A stretch of DNA of 64,000 bases from Photorhabdus caribbeanensis (GTDB lineage Bacteria > Pseudomonadota > Gammaproteobacteria > Enterobacterales > Enterobacteriaceae), in the NCBI RefSeq assembly GCF_018448885.1, contig NZ_RCWB01000015.1, positions 43,370 through 107,369 on the forward strand. Direction: 5' to 3'. Below the pieces are notes generated by a model. The model ran no database searches, was not told the DNA's origin, and saw nothing but the letters and a program-made list of their open reading frames with translations. The translations under genes were made by a program, and so were the position numbers. The stretch's first letter is position 1. Each line of letters starts with the position of its first letter. Shown piece after piece: positions 31,021 through 38,848 of this stretch.

Positions 31021-31553
31021 AAAAATTACTTCCAATACCAATAATAGCTTTAAACCTTTTAGCTTTTAATTTCTTTGCAACTGAGTTAGAGAAGAATAAT
31101 CCATACCCTAATCTGACACCAAAGCAAATTATTGAAAAAGTAAATTCAATGGGAGCAAGGAAATTCGTAACATCGACCTTACCTAATACCGATGACAGCA
31201 CATGGGATTACATTTTATCCCATATATCAAGTGGTGATCCTGAATGGTTGAACATTGTTCCGATATTATCAACTGGGGTTGATGCAGGCTCAGCAGAAGA
31301 TCTCACAATAGCAGTTGCAACAGCAATACCAAAGAATTCCGCTGTTGTTCTGTCTGTCCTTAATAATGCCAACATTTCAATTAGCACTGAATCTGTCTGT
31401 TCTCTACCTTTTTATCAAGGAACAGAAGCAAAATTAAATCAGTATGTCGTTGATAGTATTCGTGCACTTTATAAAAATAAAAGTGGTGAAAAATGCTTAC
31501 AAAAGCTTATTTCTGCCACCGGTAATTCAAAATCATTTTCTGAAGGAGATTAA
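31017..31553 (+). CDS. probable periplasmic immunity protein for the Tlde1-like effector
   Basis: The start overlaps the effector stop by four bases (ATGA), a sign of coupled translation. The 178-residue protein begins with a signal peptide (MKKLLPIPIIALNLLAFNFF). The mature part has the features WDYILSHISSGDPEWLNIVP and GTDAG-like GVDAGSAEDLTIAVATAIP, followed by two Cys (SVCSLPF and EKCLQK) that could pair. This is the type of partner I remember beside DUF2778 effectors. Periplasmic location fits neutralising a cell-wall enzyme. The link is inference from context. Confidence 0.72.
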   Translation: MKKLLPIPIIALNLLAFNFFATELEKNNPYPNLTPKQIIEKVNSMGARKFVTSTLPNTDDSTWDYILSHISSGDPEWLNIVPILSTGVDAGSAEDLTIAVATAIPKNSAVVLSVLNNANISISTESVCSLPFYQGTEAKLNQYVVDSIRALYKNKSGEKCLQKLISATGNSKSFSEGD

Positions 31554-31554
31554 T

Positions 31555-31591
31555 AATGGCTATTTCTCTATAAGTCGACTAAATAGCCATT
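31555..31591. terminator. strong hairpin after the immunity gene
   Basis: AATGGCTATTT and AAATAGCCATT form a perfect 11-base-pair stem that begins directly behind the immunity stop. No T run follows. Confidence 0.55.
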
Positions 31592-32087
31592 AACCACGCA
31601 TTAAATACGCGACTATATTAAATATATTTTTCGACTAGAAAAGATTTTGATAAAGAATTGTTGAGGAAAAGAGGCTGAATATGAAAATAATAGTCATTAA
31701 TAACGATACCCATATGGTTTTTTTACATTTCATTCTAATATGAAAAAATAGTTAACTAATATAGTTAAGAAGAAAAACGTTATAATTGACATAAAAAGCA
31801 TGGCCATGAATGGCATTTTGCACACCTTGATAGAAATATCATCCATTCTGACAGTTGGGCTGAAAGGGTATAACTGCTTATCCCTATAAGCGATAATATA
31901 TATATCAGACCTGAGCTGACAGTTACCGATTATTTATACAGGTATCTGTTAGGCTAAAAGCGTTTACTGGGTACTAATCTTCTTTATTTCTTGCTTTGTC
32001 AACTCAGCCAATAGATGACCTCACAATAAAAGCAGCGTAGAAATGAAAAAAACCACAAGAAGCCGTTCGGCGGGCTGATGTATGATT
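31592..32087. other. gap before the coiled-coil gene
   Basis: Largely AT-rich, with no supported gene. On the minus strand one frame ends in ELTKQEIKKISTQ (about 31970-32020), possibly a shred of a lost gene. At 32045-32078 a minus-strand hairpin (GCCG/CGGC core) followed by a seven-T tract probably terminates the coiled-coil gene. Confidence 0.4.
32045..32078 (-). terminator. terminator of the coiled-coil gene
   Basis: Read on the minus strand, AGCCCGCCGAACGGCTTC folds and is followed by TTGTGGTTTTTTT. It lies ten bases beyond the stop. Confidence 0.6.
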
Positions 32088-32972
32088 TTAGAGTAGAAGA
32101 TAAACGCGATACAGAGCGAAAGCCAGAGACGGCAAGCCAAGTATCCAAAGAATAATGGTTAATTGCATACCCTTTAATTTGCCATCAAAAGACAATGAAC
32201 TCTTTTCAATAGATGACTCAATTCGAGATATAGCGTTATCAAATTTGTTCTCGATTTCTGCAAATCTAGCATCAAACTTGCCCTCTACTTCTGTAAATTT
32301 GGAATCAAATCTATTCTCTAGCTTTGTTAAGCTGGCATCAAACTTACCCTCTACTTCTGTAAGTTTGGAATCAAATCTATTCTCTAGCTTTGTTAAGCTG
32401 GCATCAAACTTACCCTCTACTTCTGTAAGTTTGGAATCAAATCTATTCTCTGACTTTGTTAATCTGGCATCAAACTTACCCTCTATTTCTGTAAGTTTGG
32501 AATCAAATCTATTCTCTGACTTTGTTAATCTGGCATCAAACTTGCTCTCTACTTCTGTAAGTTTGGAATCAAATCTATTCTCTGACTTTGTTAATCTGGC
32601 ATCAAACTTGCTCTCTACTTCTGTAAATTTGGAATCAAATCTATTCTCTGACTTTGTTAATCTGGCATTAAGCTGTTCTTCACTTGGTTTCTTAGACAAA
32701 GTATTATTGATTACATCTAATTTTTGCATGACAACAGCAACGTCGGTCTTCATTGTACCAACATCACTGATGACTGATTTCAGATCAGCCTTCACATCGC
32801 TCATTGTGGCTTTGATATGCTCAACGTCTGATTCAAGTTTTGCTACACGAGCTTCCAACATATCACCACCTCCACCACCATTGCCGTTTCCATACTTCAT
32901 AGTATTGGACAAATGTTTATGACTTGCAATAATTGCTATATCATTGGCAGAGAATCCGTAAATCTTAGCCAT
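32088..32972 (-). CDS. hendecad-repeat coiled-coil protein with C-terminal membrane anchor, unknown function
   Basis: This 294-residue protein has a short N-terminal domain (1-30, AKIYGFSANDIAIIASHKHL), a Gly-rich hinge (NGNGGGGGD), the segment LEARVAKLESDVEHIKATMS, then about twelve 11-residue repeats (LTKSENRFDSK / LTEVEGKFDAR). A hydrophobic helix with TIILWILGLPSLAFALYRVY ends it, so the coil would project from a membrane. The LESDVEHIKA pattern is common in small phage- and island-borne proteins. The ATG at 32972 overlaps the upstream stop (TGATG); a GTG at 32975 is possible. GGAAGG precedes both. Confidence 0.75.
   Translation of the reverse strand: MAKIYGFSANDIAIIASHKHLSNTMKYGNGNGGGGGDMLEARVAKLESDVEHIKATMSDVKADLKSVISDVGTMKTDVAVVMQKLDVINNTLSKKPSEEQLNARLTKSENRFDSKFTEVESKFDARLTKSENRFDSKLTEVESKFDARLTKSENRFDSKLTEIEGKFDARLTKSENRFDSKLTEVEGKFDASLTKLENRFDSKLTEVEGKFDASLTKLENRFDSKFTEVEGKFDARFAEIENKFDNAISRIESSIEKSSLSFDGKLKGMQLTIILWILGLPSLAFALYRVYLLL
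32281..32676. repeat. six tandem 66-base repeats
   Basis: Units start at 32281, 32347, 32413, 32479, 32545 and 32611 and are almost identical, each encoding 22 residues (two hendecads). The period is an exact multiple of three, so gain or loss of units keeps the reading frame. Confidence 0.95.
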
Positions 32973-33412
32973 CACTTACCTTCCATGTTAGATGTAACAA
33001 CAAAATAACTCTCATTTACGTCTATAATTTTGCTATCTGCGGAGTCTAATTCCCCCGAATACAGCTCAACAATAAGCTTATAAATACCTTCATTGGGAAA
33101 GTGAACCCTCTTTAATGTCATTGATGAGACCATAATATATTGGTCTGTAGACGTAAAACCAGACAAGTGAATGTATGCTGTATCATTTCCCTTATCTTGA
33201 TCATCAAGAACCGATTTATCATCAAAGAACACGTCAATTTTAGTGTAATACAACTCATCTTTACGCAAGAAAACGCCTAAAGCTACATTAAGATACTCTA
33301 CAGATGGAAAACTATCAGCATATATCCACATACTAGGAGAGTGCATCACATCAATTAACATTCCTTGTCTGATATGTACCGGGTAAGCGAATGATATTTT
33401 CTCTAACGTCAT
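32972..33412 (-). CDS. hypothetical protein, partner of the coiled-coil gene
   Basis: The 146-residue protein reads as alternating beta strands (YPVHIRQGMLIDV, YLNVALGVFLRKD, YYTKIDVFFDD, KLIVELYSGELD, SYFVVTS) with no signal or membrane segment. It could be a beta-sandwich; I do not recognise a family with confidence. The ATG at 33412 has GAGGA upstream; an in-frame ATG at 33424 has none. Its stop overlaps the start of the coiled-coil gene, so the two are translationally coupled and probably act together. Confidence 0.65.
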   Translation of the reverse strand: MTLEKISFAYPVHIRQGMLIDVMHSPSMWIYADSFPSVEYLNVALGVFLRKDELYYTKIDVFFDDKSVLDDQDKGNDTAYIHLSGFTSTDQYIMVSSMTLKRVHFPNEGIYKLIVELYSGELDSADSKIIDVNESYFVVTSNMEGK

Positions 33413-33523
33413 GATATTCCTCATATGTTTACTGCTGCTTCACACTCGATACTATTGCTTCTGTAAGAACAAATCCATGACGGCAAGCTCCGTTTGGTGG
33501 ACAGGACTTAATTAAAACAAAGG

Positions 33524-33541
33524 ACTGGATAAAAATCCAGT
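33524..33541 (-). terminator. terminator of hrpA
   Basis: ACTGGAT-AAAA-ATCCAGT is a perfect seven-base-pair hairpin; on the minus strand it is followed by CCTTTGTTTT. It lies 40 bases past the hrpA stop. Confidence 0.7.
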
Positions 33542-33580
33542 ATTTTGTCAATAACCTGAGCCACCTTTAGTCTTCTTTGA

Positions 33581-36500
33581 TCAGGAAGCAATTTGCTCCA
33601 TCGTTTGCAAAATTCTCTTATCAGAGACCGGATATGGCGTGCCCAGTTGCTGAGCAAACAAGCTGATCCGCAGTTCTTCAATCATCCAACGAATTTCTTG
33701 TACCTCAGGCAACTGTTTCTGTTGCAGTGATAATTTTGCCAGCCATTGCTGCCACTGTTGCTGAACATTTTCGACACGCCCCATTTGTGCTCTATCTCTG
33801 TGCGGATCAATCGCCAATTTTTCAAGACGGCGCTCAATGCCTTGCAGATAACGCAGGACATCCGGCAAGCGTTTCCAACCATTAGTGGTGACAAATCCTT
33901 TGAAAACCAAACCGGAAAGCTGCTCTTTGATATCCGATAATGCCAGGGCCAGCGAAATATCAATTTTCCCCTTAAGGCGTTTATTAATAGCAAAAATGGC
34001 GGTGAGTATCTGTTCCACTTGCTTAGCTATTTCCACGACAGTATCGTTCAACTCAGCCCGAACTTTGTCCTGTAGCTGAATAAAACCTCGCTCATTCCAA
34101 GCTGGCCCACCATTCACTGCCATCAATTTATCCACACCACAAGAGATACAATCGTCAATTAAATCCAATACCTTGCCATAAGGATTAAAATAGAGCCCCA
34201 ATTTGGATTTATTCGGCAATTTCTCATGTAAATACTTAATTGGTGAAGGAATATTGAGCAACAACAGACGACGAGTGCCTTCCCACATGGCAATCTGTTG
34301 CTCCAATTCAGTTTCAAACAATTTGATACCGATACTCTCTTTTTCATCCACCAGCGCAGGAAAGGCTTTAACAGAGTAACCACCACGTTTTTGCTCATAT
34401 CGTCCCGGTAATTCACCGAAACTCCAAATATGCAGCCCACTCTGTTCAATCCCATCATCGGCAACAGCGGAAAGTGTCTCCTGAACTTTTTCTTTCAAGC
34501 GTAATTTCAGTGCAGATAAATCTTTACCTTCCGCGATAGTCCGATTCTTTTCCCCCACCACTCGAAATGTCATTTTGAGGTGATCGGGTACTTGTTCTAA
34601 CTGCCAATCATCACGTGACACCGTAACGCCAGTTATCCGCCGTAACTCCCTCTCAAGACTATCTAACAACGTGGATTGAGGTTGAGATACTCGCTCCATA
34701 AATGCCTGAGCATAGTTTGGCGCAGGGACAAAATTACGACGAATCGGTTTTGGCAGTGATTTAATCAGTGCAACAACTAAGTCATAACGAATACCTGGGA
34801 TCTGCCAATCAAATCCTTCATCCTTAACCTGATTCAGCACCGGAAGTGGAATATGCACCGTCACGCCATCAGCTTGCGTACCCGGTTCAAACTGGTAGCT
34901 AAGCCGTAATTTCAGTGTATCCTGATACCAATAATTGGGGTAATCCAACGCACTGATTTTATCGGCATCACCTTTGATCAACATATTTTTTTCAAAGTTG
35001 AGCGAGTCCGGTTGCTCTTTACCTGTCTTCATCCACCAGCGATCAAAATGGCGAGCAGAAACCACATTCTGAGGTATCCGTTGATCATAGAAACTAAACA
35101 AGGTTTCATCATCCACCAAAATGTCACGACGACGGGATTTATGTTCTAACTCCTCAATTTCCTCACGTAATTTCAGGTTCGCTCGGAAAAATGCATGCCG
35201 AGTTTGCCAGTCGCCTTCCACCAACGCATGGCGGATAAACAACTCACGACAGAGCATTGGATCAATTTTGCTGTAATTAACCTGACGACTCGCCACAATT
35301 GGCAAACCATATAAAGTGACTTTTTCCTTAGCCATTACCGCACCCTGCGATTTTTGCCAGTGCGGTTCACTATAGTGATACTTCACCAGATGCCCGGCTA
35401 ACGGCTCAACCCATTCAGGTTCTATCCGCGCAGCAATACGCCCCCACAAGCGACTAGTTTCAACCAATTCCGCTGCCATTGACCATTTAGGCGGCTTCCT
35501 GAATAAGCCAGAACCAGGAAAAATAGCAAAACGCGCATTACGCGCACCGGTATATTCCTGTTTATCAGTATCTTTTTGGCCAATATGGGATAACAACCCA
35601 GAAAGTAATGAAGTATGAATACTGCGGTAATCTGCATCCTGGCTATTTATCGACAAACCAATTTCTTTCACCACTTGTCGTAACTGTGCGTATATATCCT
35701 GCCACTCTCTGACTCTCAGGTAGTTAAGGTAATCTTGACGGCAAAGCTTGCGAAATTGCGAAGAAGAAAGTTCTTTTTGCTGCTCTTTCAAAAAATCCCA
35801 TAATTTCAGAAATGCAATAAAATCGGAGTCTTTATCAGCAAATCGACGGTGTTTCTCATCAGAAGCCTGCTGTTTCTCCAGTGGCCGCTCCCTTGGGTCC
35901 TGAATAGACAGCGCAGAAGTGATAACCATCACTTCACGCACGCAACCATGATGACGAGCTTCCAATACCATACGCGCCAACCGAGGATCAACCGGGAGCT
36001 GAGCAAGTTGTCGCCCAATTGATGTAAGACGGTAATTACTCTTAGTCATTGCGCCTTGATTAATGGTGCTCTGATCAATAGCCCCAAGTTCTTCCAGAAG
36101 CCGAACACCATCCTGAATATTACGTTTATCAGGCGGTTGCACAAATGGAAATGCGCTGACATCCCCAAGACCAATCGCTGTCATTTGTAGAATGACCGAT
36201 GCCAGGTTAGTACGCAGGATTTCTGGATCAGTAAATTCTGGCCGAGAAAGGAAATCATCTTCTGAATACAGCCGGATACAGATCCCGTCAGATACACGTC
36301 CGCAACGCCCTTTCCGCTGATTAGCCGACGCCTGTGATATCGGCTCAATCGGCAATCTCTGTACTTTCGTCCGATAACTGTAACGGCTAATACGTGCATA
36401 TCCGGTATCAATCACATATTTAATTCCCGGTACCGTCAACGAGGTTTCTGCCACGTTCGTTGCCAGCACAATTCTCCGCCCCGTATGTGACTGGAAAATC

Positions 36501-37339
36501 CGGTTCTGATCACTGTTAGAAAGACGCGCAAATAGCGGCAGTACTTCGGTATGACGCAAATCCAGTTTATTCAGCGCATCGGCTGTATCACGAATCTCCC
36601 GCTCACCACTCATAAAGATCAGAATATCCCCGGGCCCTTCCCGGTTGAGTTCATCAACAGCATCAATAATTGCCTCAAGCTGATCCCGCTCTCCATCATT
36701 ATCTTCCCCCATGACTGGACGATACCGCACTTCTACCGGATAGGTTCGGCCAGAAACTTCAATAATTGGCGCATGGTTAAAATGGCGGGAAAAACGTTCA
36801 GGATCGATAGTCGCCGAGGTAATAATCACTTTCAAATCAGGACGTTTTGGCAGCAACTGACGCAAATAACCTAGAATAAAATCAATATTCAGACTACGCT
36901 CATGCGCCTCATCGATAATGAGTGTGTCATACTGTTTAAGCAGCCTGTCATTTTGCAGTTCCGCCAGCAAAATACCATCGGTCATCAGCTTAACCAACGT
37001 GTTATCGCCCACATGATCACTAAACCGGACTTTATAACCGACAGCAGAACCCACGGAGGTTTCCAATTCTTCCGCCAGACGATTGGCAACCGCGCGAGCA
37101 GCCAATCGACGAGGTTGAGTATGACCGATAAGGCCCTTTATTCCCCGACCTAGTTCAAGACAAACTTTCGGGATTTGCGTTGTTTTACCCGAACCGGTTT
37201 CACCGGCAATAATGACAACTTGATGGTCACGAATAGCTTTGTAGATATCATCTTTCTTCTGGCTGACGGGCAAGTTTTCTGGGTATTTGATCGTTGGACA
37301 AGCAGCCTGACGGTTAATGATTTTCTGAGACTCTTTCAC
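33581..37339 (-). CDS. hrpA: ATP-dependent RNA helicase HrpA, shortened N-terminus
   Basis: This 1252-residue DEAH/RHA helicase has Walker A GETGSGKT, the DEAH box (IIDEAHERSLN), motif III SAT, motif VI QRKGRCGRV, then the winged-helix, ratchet, OB and long HrpA C-terminal domain. E. coli HrpA has about 50-60 residues more before the PENLPVSQKK segment. Here a stop codon directly precedes the GTG start, and AAGGA nine bases upstream supports that start. HrpA resolves stalled or colliding ribosomes. Divergent azoR is the E. coli neighbour too. Confidence 0.95.
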   Translation of the reverse strand: MKESQKIINRQAACPTIKYPENLPVSQKKDDIYKAIRDHQVVIIAGETGSGKTTQIPKVCLELGRGIKGLIGHTQPRRLAARAVANRLAEELETSVGSAVGYKVRFSDHVGDNTLVKLMTDGILLAELQNDRLLKQYDTLIIDEAHERSLNIDFILGYLRQLLPKRPDLKVIITSATIDPERFSRHFNHAPIIEVSGRTYPVEVRYRPVMGEDNDGERDQLEAIIDAVDELNREGPGDILIFMSGEREIRDTADALNKLDLRHTEVLPLFARLSNSDQNRIFQSHTGRRIVLATNVAETSLTVPGIKYVIDTGYARISRYSYRTKVQRLPIEPISQASANQRKGRCGRVSDGICIRLYSEDDFLSRPEFTDPEILRTNLASVILQMTAIGLGDVSAFPFVQPPDKRNIQDGVRLLEELGAIDQSTINQGAMTKSNYRLTSIGRQLAQLPVDPRLARMVLEARHHGCVREVMVITSALSIQDPRERPLEKQQASDEKHRRFADKDSDFIAFLKLWDFLKEQQKELSSSQFRKLCRQDYLNYLRVREWQDIYAQLRQVVKEIGLSINSQDADYRSIHTSLLSGLLSHIGQKDTDKQEYTGARNARFAIFPGSGLFRKPPKWSMAAELVETSRLWGRIAARIEPEWVEPLAGHLVKYHYSEPHWQKSQGAVMAKEKVTLYGLPIVASRQVNYSKIDPMLCRELFIRHALVEGDWQTRHAFFRANLKLREEIEELEHKSRRRDILVDDETLFSFYDQRIPQNVVSARHFDRWWMKTGKEQPDSLNFEKNMLIKGDADKISALDYPNYWYQDTLKLRLSYQFEPGTQADGVTVHIPLPVLNQVKDEGFDWQIPGIRYDLVVALIKSLPKPIRRNFVPAPNYAQAFMERVSQPQSTLLDSLERELRRITGVTVSRDDWQLEQVPDHLKMTFRVVGEKNRTIAEGKDLSALKLRLKEKVQETLSAVADDGIEQSGLHIWSFGELPGRYEQKRGGYSVKAFPALVDEKESIGIKLFETELEQQIAMWEGTRRLLLLNIPSPIKYLHEKLPNKSKLGLYFNPYGKVLDLIDDCISCGVDKLMAVNGGPAWNERGFIQLQDKVRAELNDTVVEIAKQVEQILTAIFAINKRLKGKIDISLALALSDIKEQLSGLVFKGFVTTNGWKRLPDVLRYLQGIERRLEKLAIDPHRDRAQMGRVENVQQQWQQWLAKLSLQQKQLPEVQEIRWMIEELRISLFAQQLGTPYPVSDKRILQTMEQIAS

Positions 37340-37621
37340 TTATATTGATCCTTGTAACTTCTTAACTTTACTGATTAGCCAGCTTTTATTGATGATGCGG
37401 TTCTTATTGACGACATGATTCTTATTGGCGACATAGTAGCACATCTTATTTATTGGTAATAATTTCGGCGGATATTTCCCCATCACGCTATATCAACGTG
37501 GGTAAAAGTTTTTCAATAAATTTGAATACTGAACTCTAAATATTGCTCTATTACCAGAAGATAATAACTCATAGAATCACTATATCGTGATTAACAAGTG
37601 AATTACCAAAAGTTAACTTAA

Positions 37622-38233
<612 letters not shown>

Positions 38234-38290
38234 TAACCACGTTTTGTTCATAATTCATACATCACCTATATTTTTATATTGCTGTTTTTT

Positions 38291-38317
38291 GCGCGTCATC
38301 CGACGCGCCTTTATTTT
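38291..38317. terminator. bidirectional terminator between azoR and ydbL
   Basis: GCGCGTC-ATCC-GACGCGC is a seven-base-pair GC-rich stem with T runs on both sides (TTTTTT before, TTTATTTTTT after), fitting both convergent genes. Confidence 0.85.
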
Positions 38318-38637
38318 TTCAGCCATTTACCATTAATACCAAGCACATACTCACCAGGTTCAGCTCGGTTCACCAATTTTTCGCCAGTAAGTTTAGCCAC
38401 TTGCTCTGTAGGAATATGATTGCCAGCCGCAATTTCTGCGTATTTTTTTTGACGGGCTTGATTAATCTCTGTCACCAAAGCCTGTGCTTGACTATCTGCT
38501 TTCACTATAGCCAGATAACCACTGAATGTTTCACCGACCAACCCTTTCTGCTTCGCCTCATTCAAGGTCATTCCCCCAACAGAGGAACTGAACAATACAC
38601 TGACTAATAACAATATTCCCGTACCCGTTCTCTTCAT
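38311..38637 (-). CDS. ydbL: YdbL, DUF1318 periplasmic protein
   Basis: This 108-residue protein has a signal peptide (MKRTGTGILLLVSVLFSSSV, cut near GGM) and the DUF1318 body, e.g. LNEAKQKGLVGET and a C-terminal YVLGINGKWLKK. I chose the ATG at 38637, preceded by a GGGGG tract; an in-frame ATG at 38688 would extend into ynbE. The gene is the last of ydbH-ynbE-ydbL. It is thought to assist YdbH in envelope lipid transport; evidence is by association. Confidence 0.9.
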   Translation of the reverse strand: MKRTGTGILLLVSVLFSSSVGGMTLNEAKQKGLVGETFSGYLAIVKADSQAQALVTEINQARQKKYAEIAAGNHIPTEQVAKLTGEKLVNRAEPGEYVLGINGKWLKK

Positions 38638-38650
38638 AATGCCAACCCCC

Positions 38651-38848
38651 CTAGAATAAGCCCGTGTTATTCTTGAGCATCTCTTCAACTTGCCTGTCCA
38701 CTTTTATCTGAATTTCATGCTCAATTTTGACATTCATATTAATATTAATGGGCTTCTCAGGTGTTGCCACTTCAAGGCGTATACAACCTGACAGCATTAA
38801 AGGCCCTATTGATAGTAAGAACAGCTTCACTCTGGTTTGTTTTGTCAT
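38651..38848 (-). CDS. ynbE: YnbE outer-membrane lipoprotein
   Basis: This 65-residue protein has a lipobox (LMLSGC, Cys22) behind a short hydrophobic signal. The mature part INMNVKIEHEIQIKVDRQVE is typical of YnbE. In E. coli YnbE partners YdbH, forming an outer-membrane dock for the intermembrane bridge. Its ATG overlaps the ydbH stop by four bases, which implies coupled translation. Confidence 0.93.
   Translation of the reverse strand: MTKQTRVKLFLLSIGPLMLSGCIRLEVATPEKPININMNVKIEHEIQIKVDRQVEEMLKNNTGLF

Noticed and set aside
32281..32676. Possible CRISPR array
   Set aside because: The 66-base units abut without spacers and keep an open reading frame, so they are protein-coding tandem repeats.
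32155..32922. Long plus-strand open frame of 255 codons opposite the coiled-coil gene
   Set aside because: It mirrors the 66-base repeats, gives a low-complexity Ser/Asn/Leu protein and has no ribosome site. The minus strand gives a sensible coiled coil.
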